Assembly: GCF_051622035.1 (NCBI RefSeq)
Contig: NC_135364.1
Coordinates: 20,239,001 to 20,303,000, forward strand
DNA from: Arctopsyche grandis
Lineage: Eukaryota > Arthropoda > Insecta > Trichoptera > Hydropsychidae
DNA: 64,000 bases
Reading direction: 5' to 3'
This document shows positions 9,831-22,245 of the stretch, one piece after another. How positions within the stretch are numbered: position 1 is the first letter of the stretch; each line of letters starts with the position of its first letter. A program made the translations under genes and the position numbers. The notes beneath the pieces were generated by a model, which worked only from the letters and a program-made list of their open reading frames with translations, ran no database searches and had not been told where the DNA came from.

Positions 9831-12800
9831 ATGCAAAATATCAACAACATCGTAATGTTCCCTGTGGATAGTCTTCTGAAAGGTGAACTTAGGGGTGTAA
9901 AGGGGGATTTGAAGCGGCCGTTCGACAAAGCGTCTAAGGATTACGACTCAAAATATATTAAGATTGAAAAGGAAAAGAAATCCCTAGCTAAAGAAGCCGG
10001 CCTCATAAGGACTGAAGTCACATCAGCTGAGATAGCAGATGAAATGGAAAAAGAAAGGCGGTTATTTCAATTGCAAATGTGTGAGGTAATGATTTTTCAT
10101 CTTCATTTATAATTATTTTTTATAAAATAAACTGAATTCGCAATTGAATAATCGTTATATTTTTATTCTAGTACCTGATAAAATTCAACGAAATCAAAAC
10201 AAAAAAAGGCATTGAATTACTTCAACACCTTGTAGAATACTATCATGCACAAACGAATTATTTTCAAGACGGGCTAAAAACGATAGAACATTTTGGAAGT
10301 TATGTAGCAGATTTAAGTGTCAAATTACAGAGGATTCGACAGCAACAAGACGAAGAACGAAGAAAGTTAGCCGAACTTCGTGCAACATTACGTGCAGCTA
10401 CACCACAAGACAAAGAAGTATGATTATTTTTTTTATATTAAAAAAAATGATAGGTGTTGTTTAGTGTTGTTGATTAATAAAATACAATTTGTAGACTGGA
10501 TCATCTATTGGCGGATATTCTTTGCATCAATTACAAGGCGACAAACAACATGGTGTCACTAAAACTGGCCATCTCCTTAAAAAATCAGAAGGCAAAGTGA
10601 GAAGAGTTTGGCAGAAACGAAAGTATGAAAACAAAATATTTTTCTTTTATTGTACTAGATAGTATTTTGGATGTCTTATTTGGATGATTTTTTTCATAAA
10701 AATTAGATGCAGAGTTGCAGCTGAAGGATTTCTGGATATATTCCATGCAGACGAATCTAAAGCACCCACTCGCGTCAATTTACTCACCTGTCAGATTAAA
10801 GTTGTACCCGACGATAAAAGAGGGTTTGATCTTGTATCATGTAAGCTACCATTTTTTATGATAAAAATATTAACAGAAATCATTTTACGTTTTATATTTT
10901 ATAAGAAAAATCAATAAAATAAAAAAAAAATTATTGTTTGTATGTAGACAATAGAACGTATCACTTCCAAGCCGAGGATGAAAACGATCAACGAGCATGG
11001 ATGTCAGTTTTAGTCAATTGCAAAGAAGGTGCTTTAAAGAGAGCCTTTCAAGGAGCTGGTGGAACGGACGGTGTCAGCGAAGGCAGGCACTCGTTATTAG
11101 ATTTACATCAAGCCATTATCAGAGCAGTGCTTCGATTACCTGGAAATCAAGCATGTTGTGATTGTGGCTCTACAAATGGTAAGCATTTTTTCATTACTTT
11201 ATCCATATACATATGAAGTTTAATCGTGAAAAAATTCGACCTTGAGCATTTGATATGTGCACATATTTTTATTAAACTTCAAATGATATTTCAGATGCAA
11301 CATGGTTATCGACAAATTTTGGTATCATTGTTTGCATTGAATGTTCCGGTGTACATAGAGATCTCGGCGTTCATATATCACGGATACAATCATTAACTCT
11401 AGACAGACTGACAACGTCTCAACTTTTATTAGCGAGGCACGTCGGAAATCAAGCTTTCAATGAAGTAATGGAAAGGACACTCGTAGAACGAGATAAACCA
11501 ACATCTGATAGTTCAATGTTAGTATCACGTCATAGTTTACTTATACAGGTTGAACTTTGCTAATTCGGATCTCTTATGTATGTGTATTAAGTTCGATTTT
11601 ACCAGACTGTTCAATTTCGCATGTTATAAACTTATCTTGGATAATTAAAATTTTCTGGTAATTAAATGTTTTCCCATAAGAGTTTTTTTGATTAATTTTA
11701 TCAGTGTAATTCAAACTGTATTCTTAAATAGTTTTTTAATTTATTTCATTTATTTCAACAGGGAGGAGAGGTTACAATTTATTCGTTGTAAATATGTGGA
11801 AAAGCGATGGTGTTTACGTACATGCGCCGATGCCGCTGAACGAATTGGAGAAGTTGAGCATGCTGTGAACAACGGTGAACTTTTGCAACTTCTGCAAGCT
11901 TACGGAGAAGGTGCAGACTTGTTGGCGACGATACCTAGTTCTGTTAGTTGATTTTGTATTATCAATAACTGTTACATTGTAGATTTCACTTATGCTCATT
12001 CGAATATATATGTTTCGATTTTCAGGACTGTAATGAGACTGCTCTTCATTTGGCAGCTGTGAGAGAAATCGGTGATGGTTCACGATTACACATTGTAGAC
12101 TTTTTAGTACAAAATGGAGGAGCTGGTCTCCTAGATAAAGCGACATCAACTGGCATGACTGCTGTTCATTTGTGCGCTTTGGCTGATCGCACGGAGCCAC
12201 TAAAATTGCTATTACGAGCGGGTGCTAACGCAACTTTGAAAGACTCACGTGGATTTACCGGTTTGCAAATAGCACAACAAATGGGTCATAGAGCATGCCA
12301 AGAATTGGTATGTGAAATATTCTAGATTCTATTGTCAATTCTCATATTCATTCTAATACTCGATATGATTTAAATAAAATTGCGTGTTTTGTTTCAGTTG
12401 GAAAGCACTGAGAAACGAGAAAAGAGTATGTTTGAAAATATTAACGTCGATTGGAATCTGTCGCACGATGATGGTTCAACTGATTTTTCAGATGACGACA
12501 CAGTGATTGATGAACGGGTTAGTTTATTAATGGTTTTGATGTATATTAAGAGTGCTTTACATTTTTTTGCGATTTACTGGTTGATAGATATGAAAAAGCT
12601 ATTGATTCCATCTGTTGAAGCCTATAAACTACATACATGTATGACACTTCTGTTACATGAAAGGCATTTAAAACGTTTTCAGAAATTGGTTATTTACTAT
12701 CCACAAACGCTGTGCTATATTTATAATTGATTGATAGGATACCTATGTATGTGTGGTGTCATGTCAGTTTGAAATTCTTTGCATCTATGATGAATTAGGT

Positions 12801-15800
12801 TATATTTAAAGTGTGCAGTAATATTAAATTAAATTGGAAAAATCTTATATTATGTGTTTTAAAGCGTCAATGCATTAAAGAAACCCACTCTTCACCAGGG
12901 CCGCCAAGAGGAATCCCAGGCTCTGGCAAAATAATTCCATACCCTATGACAAACCAAAAAAATATCTTATAGATATATTTTTAATATGCGAAAAATCTAT
13001 CAGAACTATTAGAAAAATACCTACATGTAAAATGCTATTTTTTTAAATAATCGAATAAGAAAGTATGATTTCACATGGACACAACGAATGTGCGGATCGA
13101 AAAATAATAAACATTTAGCATCAAAGAGGTATATGTATTTTTATGTAGAATAATATATATCGATTAGTCGAACGTCCCAACACGGGGCCCCTCAACTACT
13201 CTGGGCCCTGAAACTTTAACCCCAGCTTCCCTTCCCTCTCGTCAGCTCTGGATACAAGTATTATTAGTATTTTTGCGTAGGGGTGCGTTCAGGATCCAAA
13301 TGAAAGGCCAAAGTCGATTCACAGCATTTGTACAACGATTCAAGAGGTCAACACGGATTCACCGCTCACTCTAGAATACTCTGATCTACCGCGTGTTCCT
13401 CCTTATAAAGTATAAATTGCACCCCCCCCCCCTCTCGGCGGCCCTGCTCTTCACAAATGCATTCATTGTTTAAATAAATGTCGAAGAACATCAAAGACGA
13501 CAGTGGAGACCATTAACTTCAGTTACTAAGAAATAATTTAAAAACAGTTACTTAAAATATTTGTACTGTGTAAATAACAGTGAACAATGGTAACCAAATA
13601 ATAGTACAAATCATAAATAGCCTAGAAGTTGTTGTGTGAAGTTAACCGTTCTGTTATGCGTTGATAAATAAAACGTTTAATTCAATTTGCCACCTATTTA
13701 TTTATATTTTGTGGAACTTGTTGAACACTTTTCATACATAATATACGTTCAAAGTTTATATTAAAATAATCATTGTATGGTATTTTATGTAAAGCATTGA
13801 TATAATTTATAATTTCAGAATGGCAGTATTACACCCGAAAAGAAAAGTCGTTCACGGCCTCCTTCTTATGCAGGTGGGACAGGTAGTACTGGTGGTAGCA
13901 CCACGGGTGTTGTTGGTGTTGGTGGTGGTGGTGATTCTTCTCCTCTCACATTACGTTCCCGTTCCTCTACCTGCGATTCATTGCATGCTTCTAACGCTCC
14001 TCCCACTCCTAATACCTTACCTAGAAAACCAAATATGTGTAAGTATTTGTTTAGCAATACTACACATACTAATATATTTACATTATCCTGTTAAAGTTTT
14101 GTCTTACTAACAATAAATAGTATCCTTGTTTTTTAACAAATTGTAGCTTTTGAAGTGTGTACATTATCACCATGCATATTATTTATACGTTGACATTTGA
14201 GGTTGGATTTTCTTTACAGGTAACATAGGAAGTTTAAAGAAACGTGCTGCTCCATTACCTCCAAGCGGTACTCTCGGTGGAACTTTACCTCACGGAGCAT
14301 CGAGAAACTCTGAATATTTCTCAGGTCACTCTTCGCTTAATCCGCATCATAATACTCTTGGACATCCAAGATCGACCCCATCGCCAAATAATGATAATTC
14401 GAGAATTATACATGGTATTTTGAATTGTGCGTCTTAAATATATAACTGTGTGCAATACTTTTGGATTACAGTATTTGATTTCAATAAGCTTCGATAAAAT
14501 GCTTTTGATACTCCTGAAGTATTGTACTGTAACAAAATAACCCATAATTTGTGCTTAAATTATACTTGAACTCTATCTATATTATCTTTTGCAGCTTACA
14601 AGACTAGACCGCAGCAGCCACCTCCTACTCCACCCCTCGTTCCACCGATGTCTCATTCTATACCTGGTACACCATTGCACAACGGTACTTCACACAATCA
14701 TCATTTGGATGAGCCAACTGCACCTCCCAGAAAAGTTAATACCCAATAATTTATATGAAAATTTAAATAAATAATATTATCTATGTTAAAGTATATTTAA
14801 TTGATAATTATATATTGAAATGAAAATATTTCCTGTCTGTGATTATGTTGGATTGAATTTAAGTTGTTAGGGAAATTAAAAGTTGTATTTTTATCAACAG
14901 AAAAAAAATAAGTTACGTCGACAATATAGGGACCAGATCAAAATAATAATGGTAAATTTGTGTGAATCGTGTGCCCTTTGTTGTTTTACAGAGTTTACGG
15001 ACGAAAAGCATGGCTTTCCTTACCACTTTTGAGATGGCATTTGTGAATTTTTAAATGTACAAACATATACATATGGAACAATTCCCGATTGCTTTATAAC
15101 AAAATAATTTTTTATATTAACATTTTTATAAAAAATATTATACACATAATAGTGAATATGTTTTTATTAACATTTAAGTTTTTTTTTTTGAAAAATTATC
15201 ACTACATTACATAAAAAAATGGAAATCATTTTTCAACCACATTAGAATATATAATTAATCATTAATATTGTTCATAAAAGCTTTATGTGAAGTCAATGAT
15301 TAAGAATATACTAATAAATATCATTAAAAATGTATTTTTTTATTTTTCCATTTTGATGTGATTATTCGTTTGTTTCGTTTTATTTTTGTTTATATTTAGT
15401 TATTAAAAAAAATAATAATGTTTGTACATTATTTTGAATTCAATATAAATTGCGATAAAATTGATAATTGGGTGTAATTTCGAAATATCGTGATTTTATT
15501 CTTTATATAATTCAAAATTATCATCTGGCAATATTTAATTTTAAGTTCAGCGTTCTAAATAGATAAGAAAAACATTTTATCACTATAAGACTCTATTGTA
15601 CACTTATAGTGAGAAAACGAATTTGTATTTAAGAATTGAGAATGAATATTACGGATTTTTTTATTTAAAATTTCAGGATTGTTCTAGTCAAGACTCGTCA
15701 TTAGAACTTTGCGAAATATCAGATAATAATTTGGATGATTCTCGACTTCACTCCGTCCTTTCTTATGACAGCTCGAACGCATCTTGCGATGGCGTGAGGG

Positions 15801-16139
15801 ATAATCACAACCGTTTAGAAATATCTGACATAACCGGCTCTTATTCACGATCCCCAAATACATCCATGGTATGTAAGGTTTTTTTTATTTATGAATCGTT
15901 TTGTTATCAGTTTTTTAATAATCTTAATATTTTTATTGCAGACTGGTACATTACGGCGATGTCGAGCCTTATATAACTGTTCGGCTGATAATGAAGATGA
16001 GCTATCATTTCAAGAGGGTGAAATCATCTTAGTTTTGAATGAACGAATAGAAGATAATTGGATGGAAGGCACCGTCGAAGGCAATCCTCACAGGAGAGGT
16101 GTCTTTCCAATATCATTTGTTCACATGCTTCCTGACTGA
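9831..16139 (+). CDS. Asap: ASAP-family ArfGAP (BAR-PH-ArfGAP-ANK-SH3), 5' exons missing
   Basis: GTPase-activating protein for Arf GTPases acting at membrane and adhesion/cytoskeleton sites. Fourteen phase-consistent exons: 9831-10085, 10172-10417, 10495-10622, 10707-10840, 10948-11178, 11295-11517, 11762-11942, 12026-12307, 12398-12517, 13819-14038, 14220-14414, 14595-14734, 15677-15868, 15942-16139 (2,745 nt, 914 residues). Order: C-terminal part of the BAR domain (residues 1-175; [20 protein letters not shown]), PH (about 188-285; [19 protein letters not shown]), ArfGAP zinc finger with CCDC...CIEC and the arginine-finger region VHISRIQS, ankyrin repeats (about 440-560), a Gly/Ser/Pro-rich linker with [10 protein letters not shown], and a C-terminal SH3 ([16 protein letters not shown] to [13 protein letters not shown]). 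The first exon shown starts right after a CAG acceptor, so its ATG is probably internal; roughly 90-100 N-terminal BAR residues are missing compared with vertebrate ASAP1/2. Exon 12 ends at a weak GTTAAT donor; read-through stops after four codons and would drop the SH3. Confidence 0.95.
12896..13446. mobile_element. hAT-like MITE in Asap intron 9
   Basis: Ends CAGGGCCGCCAAGAGG and, inverted, CAGGGCCGCCGAGAGG, flanked by an exact 8-bp target duplication CTCTTCAC (12,888-12,895 and 13,447-13,454). CAG termini and 8-bp duplication are hAT hallmarks. 551 bp, no transposase. Confidence 0.85.
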
Positions 16140-16400
16140 AATATATCATTGTCTTAATAAGTCTTTGCCTTATTTTGTTGAAAGTTTTAAAGCAAACAGT
16201 CCATATTTAATCATAGTTGCAGACATGTATTTTTTATTTATTACTAATTTTTAAACAATATCGGTTCATCAAAATGCTTTATGAATTGGAAGTTCATATT
16301 TATACATTCCAATGTGTAACATGTTTATTGGGCTAATGAGTGTTCTATAGTCATCAAAATTTTGTATTTAATCAGTTCCTAGTTTCATTTATTATATCAA

Positions 16401-16406
16401 AATAAA
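16401..16406 (+). terminator. Candidate Asap polyadenylation signal AATAAA
   Basis: Canonical hexamer 262 nt after the stop codon. Not unique in this AT-rich stretch. Confidence 0.35.
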
Positions 16407-18514
16407 TTTCGATTCGTAATTTACATACATTCACATTTAATCAAAGACTAACGACGCTAATGTGGATCACACATACATATATATTATATTGTTTATTGAA
16501 TATATTAACTAAAAAAAGTTGATGTTTGTTTCTGTATGTTTTTGAACTTACATGTATAATGTAAGATAGAGTTGAAACTTTTAGATTGTTAGATATTAAT
16601 GTGACTGTGAAAATAACTAATAATTTTTATTAGTTTCAAATAGAGTGTTACAAATACTATTATAAAACATATATACAAAATGTGTATATATATCTAAAAG
16701 ATGTGATATCTATTCTAATCTTATTAATGTTTGAAATTAATCAGATTTTTATCAATATATCTTGTCTTTATCTCATACAAATGCTAATACGCTTTTCTAA
16801 TTATTCGATTTCAATGATATTTAATTAATTTTACATCTAAATTGATAGGTTACACAAATGTCACTAATTTAATTTTCTTTGAGTCTGGTACTGGCCTAAT
16901 GTTTCTTTTTTTACATTTTTATATCAATACATTATTGAATTTCACTGTATATATGTAATATTAGTTACCGTTTTTTTTTAAATGAATGATATTTTTCCAA
17001 AATTTAGGTGAAATTAATGCCATATTATTTCCATTAACAGCAGTTTCGTATTAAACAAGATAATCTCATGTTTTCGATTTTTTTTTTCAAATTATATTCT
17101 AGCTTACATTTTACAAATAATGTACAACTGTATTCTAAGATATTTTAAGTTTATTACTCATTCCAAATTCACTCTCAAATATTTTGTTTTACATAAATAT
17201 ACTATTAAATATTTCTTATTTTATATTATTTATTATAAAACTAAACACAATTCTTAGACTTATAATATTTATTTATTTATTATGTATATTGTAAATTATT
17301 ATATAATATCAATTTTAACATTTGTATAGTATTCTGATTTCTATTATATCTTTATTAAATGTTTGCTTTGATGTATTTCAATATGTATGTGGGAAAACTT
17401 TCACTCTTCTGTGATAGATGAAATTTAATTTCAAGCCGATTTTCAATGAGTTTGTATTATTTCTTAAATACACTATACATAAGTATTTATGTCAACGTTC
17501 TCATACGACACACACACCACCAAAATTTTCTTTGCATACAATCTTAATTTCCCACAACATTGAGTAAATTATTATTAAATACCAAAGAATTATAGCATAA
17601 CAATGAGTTTCCATTCATTTTTATTATAAAATATTTCTCTAATATATTCAATCCATTTATTTATAATTGTTTATTTTCATTTTTTTAATATAAGTGTAAA
17701 ACTGAATAGTTTTTATTAATTAACAGTTTTATTACCATTATCAAAATGTTCAAGCAAGTGTTGTTACTAATATACCATTGAAGTTTACCATAATAATTTA
17801 TTTGTATCCTAAGTTTATTTCTCAATACATACACATATTGTGTCATATGAATGTGATCAAATAGTGTGAAAACAAAATGCTTTGCGAATTTTCTAAATTA
17901 TTATTTTTTTATTTAACATAAATTTAAACCTCCAGCTTAAATGCTCAAATAACAATTGTATCTTTGATGTTTAACTAATTTTATATTTACAATTAAAACG
18001 TAATGTAAGATTGAATAGTACTGATTTTCAACTTATGCATTTTATTTGAATATTTTGGCATAAAGTTAGGTATTTTCTTATCACAAATTTATTGTTAGCC
18101 ATATACGTGAGATTGTACAATATGTTCAGTCACTCAATGTTGAATTAGTTATTGTATTATATAATAATATTCAAAGTGAGAAGAGATGATGAGATAAACA
18201 TACATATATGTATTTACATATTTACATTGTATGTAGTCCAAACAGCCACGCGCCATTCAATCAAGCAAATTTATGTTTATTCAGTTGTGACCTTTTCAAC
18301 TATGAATATTATTCTATTTATGGATCACAGACTGCTATATTAATAAAAAGTTATTATAATATTGTTGAATCAATTACACTTTGAAATGATCTGAGATAAA
18401 ATACTGTGTATAAAAGATTATAGTCACAAATCACTTGTTTTACTTGGCACCGAAATAGATTCTTAGTTTTTAATGAAAACAAAGGCCATATTATCAATTT
18501 GTCACTTTTTTGAT

Positions 18515-18522
18515 TATATATA

Positions 18523-18609
<87 letters not shown>
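18515..18609. repeat. (TA)n microsatellite
   Basis: About 95 bp of nearly pure TA dinucleotides; it produces a meaningless YIYI frame on the minus strand. Confidence 0.95.
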
Positions 18610-18611
<2 letters not shown>

Positions 18612-19232
18612 TATATACATATGTATTGCCTTAGGCTTTTGAATTGAGTGATGTGTATGTTTACAAGCGAAACTAATTTATGCATATTGGCGTGATTCTG
18701 ATTTTAGTTTTTTTTTGTTTTAAAAAAAAGGCAGTTTCTAGACTGCATAGATTTCTTTTGTAACATTCGACTCATATGTATATTGATGTGTTATATTGTG
18801 ATTTCGCAATTAGTATGTATGTAGAGCATAATAATTTATCTATTGTAATGTTAACAAACAGACTATATTAGATCAAGTGTAAATTATATATCCTGATATA
18901 TAAACGCTGCAAGTTTTTTCCATGCTCCTATTTGTTATATTGAACGCTTTATTTGTTGATATGTTAAATAGAATCGTTGACATGTAAATTTTCTCATAAG
19001 ATGTGAACAAGTTCAGTATTAGTGCCACACAGTCCAATCGTAAAAACGTTTATTTATAATTTTCTCTATACTGTGGCAGTGTGTTTTAGAGAGTGATAAT
19101 TGTATATTGTGAGTATAAATTATGTAGATATCTGATTCTATAAAATATAAATGGTAACCTTACAAAGTCGTAATCAGATAGTTCTTATTTTCTTCCAAAT
19201 CCATTTTATATAGATATATGTATGTATGCACA

Positions 19233-20894
19233 TACAATTGTGGACATAAAAAGTCGCACTCGATTTTTTTTTGAAAAATTTTTAAAATTCCAGAACGGAT
19301 TTCCGATTTTTGGTTATTTGAACCAATTTTTGATTTCAAACAACGGGCTTCCGGAAGTTTTTGAGTTTGAACAACAGATTTCCGGAAACCCAGGGAAACC
19401 AATAGAATGATACCACTGTAATAAATGGAATGGATGCAGGAATGCGAAGCGCGGAAGTTGAGTCCATGTATTTTATGAGGGTCGGACTATCCTTGCACCT
19501 TTTTATTTGTTGTTAGATTTCTAAAGTTAATATTCCTTGTGAGGTATTGAAAAGATTTTTTGTGAATAAAACATCTTAAGATATTATTTTACTTTGTATT
19601 ACATTTTAATATTTCGTATGGCCGCCTCGATTTTGAATAATCGCCAGTATGCGTCTTGGCATTGATTCGTACAGTGAATTTAAACATTCGATCGTAATAT
19701 TCTCCCATGTTTCGGAAATGTTTTTACGCAATTCTATTATATTTGATGTCTGTCGTTTAGCCAATTTTCTCTTTAAAATATCCCACAAGGTTTCAATCGG
19801 ATTCAGATCTGGACTGTTTCCCGGCCATTCTAGTGATTTGATGCCCATACTATTCTTAAATTCTGTGATCTGTAATCGAAAAATGATATTATTAATCATT
19901 TAGTAAAAGATTTAGACAAAAAAATCGAAATTGTACTTACGGCTCGAGTGCGATGGCATGATGCAGAATCGTCTTGATAAATCGGATTTTGTGAGTGTTG
20001 CGTCATTTCCTCGATCGTTGGAACAACAAAATTTAAAAGTAAATTTTTGTACTTTTCTGCATTCATTATTCCCTCAGTGATGGTCAGGGATCCTAAACCA
20101 TATGCGGTCATACACCCCCAAACCATTAAATAGGTTGAATGCGCAACGACCGGAGAAATGCATTCCGCGCGGTATTTTTCGTCAACTTTCCAACGAACAA
20201 TACGCATGCCATCCTGTCCAAATAAATTGAACTTCGATTCGTCAGAAAATATAACCCTTTTCCAATCATCGACAGTCCAATGCCTATGGTTCTTAGCCCA
20301 ATTAAGGCGATTTTTTCGCATTTGCCGCGTAAGAGACGGCTTTTTGGCAGGGCAGTGTGACTGATATATATGCTCTGAAAGTCGCCTTCTCACTGTTTTC
20401 GCCGAAAATGTCACATGATCTGATGCTTGAAGCTCTGCGTGAATTTCTACCGCTGTTTTGAAACGATTTTCTATCATCATGTCCCTGATACGACGGTCTT
20501 CGAGAACACTGGTCACACGTCCTCTTCCACTCCCAGGCTTCCTCCCCAGAGTACCAGTTTCTCGACATTTTTTCAAAAATCGACGAACAGAGCTCTCTCC
20601 AAATCCCACTCGACGAGATATTTCACGTATTGAAAGATTTTCTTCCAATAACGTAATAATTCTTGATTTTACATCAATCGACATCTGCTTCGAGTTATTC
20701 ATTTTTTGCGAGATGTTTGCGTGGTGACGTTCAACAAAAAACTGTCGGACTTTTAATAATTGCATTGTCTCCAATATCAGGTACCCAACATGCGCCATAC
20801 CAAAAAAAAAACAATCGAGACAGAATTCTGGGAAAAACCCAAATTGAATGTAATATGCAGTCATGCGGCTTTTTTTATGTCTATGACCGAAGTA
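19233..20894 (-). mobile_element. Tc1-type DNA transposon, apparently full length
   Basis: A 1.66-kb element bounded by TA dinucleotides at 19,233 and 20,893. The ends read TACAATTGTGGACATAAAAA on the left and, inverted, TACTTCGGTCATAGACATAA on the right, sharing GACATAAAAA and GYCGCAY just inside, so the inverted repeats are short and imperfect. It holds one two-exon transposase gene on the minus strand. Confidence 0.8.
19606..20702 (-). CDS. Tc1-family transposase (DD34E), two exons
   Basis: Cuts and pastes its element at TA sites. Exon 1 is 20702-19941 and exon 2 is 19869-19606, separated by a 71-nt GT-AG intron (GTAAGT...TTACAG); the join gives 341 residues, the usual Tc1 length. The N-terminus has paired helix-turn-helix DNA-binding motifs (SIREISRRVGFGESSVRRFL) with a GRGR linker. 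Catalytic stations are FSDESKFNLFG, YQDDSASCH and PDLNPIETLWD; 34 residues separate the second Asp from the Glu. The Glu is encoded only in exon 2; without splicing the frame ends shortly after HRTRA and lacks it. The ATG at 20,702 is preferred over a frame extension to 20,864 because MNNSKQMSIDVK matches where Tc1 proteins begin. No frameshift or stop seen. Confidence 0.88.
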
Positions 20895-20934
20895 TATAAA
20901 AAGAGGTTTGTAAAAAAAAAAGACAAGGTCAAGT

Positions 20935-21110
20935 GTAGAGGTTGTGATTTCTCGACTATTTTTGATTCTCGAGATTCGAGAATCTCATTTTCTCGGAATA
21001 TTTGAATCTCGAGATTTGAGAATCTCATTTTCTCGGAATAGTTGAATCTCGAGAAATCGAGATTTTCTTTTTATATTTCTCGAGATTCTCGAGAATTCTC
21101 GAGATATTTT
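20935..21110. repeat. Tandem CTCGAGA-rich repeat, about 41-bp period
   Basis: GAATCTCGAGATTTGAGAAT followed by CTCATTTTCTCGGAATA recurs about three times, then breaks into short palindromes (TTCTCGAGATTCTCGAGAAT). It lies just beyond the Tc1 element. Confidence 0.75.
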
Positions 21111-21324
21111 TTTAATATAGTGAATCGATTTTTTTAGCATATAAAATCGAAAACACAAAAATCAAAAGAAAACAAAGACTACATATATTATACATATAAT
21201 ATGTATTAGGGGTTTATATGTAACTTTATTAAAGACATGATAGAAAAATATGTAGAGATACAATGGAAAAAAATTGAAATTATAATAAAAAATATATTAT
21301 AAAATAAGGCACGAAAATGACCTG

Positions 21325-21900
21325 ATCATTGACATTTCAATCTCTTCAAATCGACTGTCGTATTCCGTTTCCTACCTTTGCTCTTTATGCCGAGCATACA
21401 GCGTTCCATAATTCTTTGAGTGCATTAAACTTTGTGCTACATTTTGGCGTTCAATGCCCAAGTTTCACATCCATACGTCATCACTGGCAAAACGCATTGA
21501 TGAAAGATCTTTTTCTTCGGGCAAAGTGGCATTTTTGTTTATTATTTTCCCTAAATATCAGTGGCGTGCGGTGAAATTCTCTCTTTTTGTCGTACAGTCT
21601 TACTTAATGTGCGCGAGCAGGATACAAGAGGAACAGGCTATTCCCCTTGTATCCTGCTCGCGCACATTAAGTAAGGCTGTACGACAAAAAGAGAGAATTT
21701 CACTGCACATCACTGATAAATAAATATAATTACTAACTAAACACTTCTACTATTTTTCATTTAATGTAATGCTATCAGGCATTCAATAACTATGAAAGTT
21801 AATTTGGTCTTATCTACGATCATTTTTAATCTTACTTTCCTACTTTGCCTGACTAGCTGTATTAATCTGTTAAGTAAGTCAGTTGAATTTCGAAATACAA
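21325..21900 (-). pseudogene. Decayed RTE-type retrotransposon fragment, split by a MITE
   Basis: The minus strand matches the C-terminal part of the RTE pseudogene at 51.8-53.4 kb (for example GTTTCACATCCATACGTCAT in both on the plus strand, and the region downstream of the RT catalytic core). Coding frame is broken by deletions. A palindromic MITE sits at 21,559-21,715 between sequence equivalent to 52,266 and 52,370 of the longer copy. Confidence 0.8.
21559..21715. mobile_element. Palindromic hAT-like MITE, copy 1
   Basis: Starts CAGTGGCGTGCGGTGAAATT and ends with the inverse; nearly the whole 157 bp is one long palindrome (GTACAGTCTTACTTAATGTG / CACATTAAGTAAGGCTGTAC). Copies at 34,129 and 59,521, and a core at 5,871. 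Inserted in the RTE fragment; the flanks are AT-rich so the duplication length is ambiguous. Confidence 0.85.
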
Positions 21901-22245
21901 TACACCCAATACGTATAATATTTCAAACTGGTTAGAAGGGATTTCAATTGAACTTCACTGCGCTAATAAATGTTATGAGTACTTAAATATTGTTCAATCA
22001 ACTCTAGAAGTTTAAAAATGACATGTGCAAAGAACCTTGAAGTATCTCAAGAACAAATCGTTCTGCACTGCGCGTTTTTCTACAGTAGGTTTAAAATACA
22101 ACTCAGTTTTAAGCATGATGCCTCCTCTTCACCTTGGCCGAATCGCGACAAAAGACCCTGACAAAAAAAGGTATTGGTGATGCACATCCTGCTCTAATAT
22201 ACACCGATCTGTTTCCAAATATATATATTTTGATATGGAATTGAC

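Larger units (their letters stand above)
16140..19232. other. Asap 3' UTR and AT-rich intergenic DNA; no further gene seen
   Basis: The 3' UTR starts after the Asap stop at 16,139. Candidate AATAAA at 16,401-16,406 lies 262 nt downstream; further AT-rich sequence gives many chance signals, so the true cleavage site is unknown. Open frames here are low-complexity. Confidence 0.6.

Noticed and set aside
18354..18620. 88-codon minus-strand frame
   Set aside because: Mostly YIYI from the (TA)n microsatellite.
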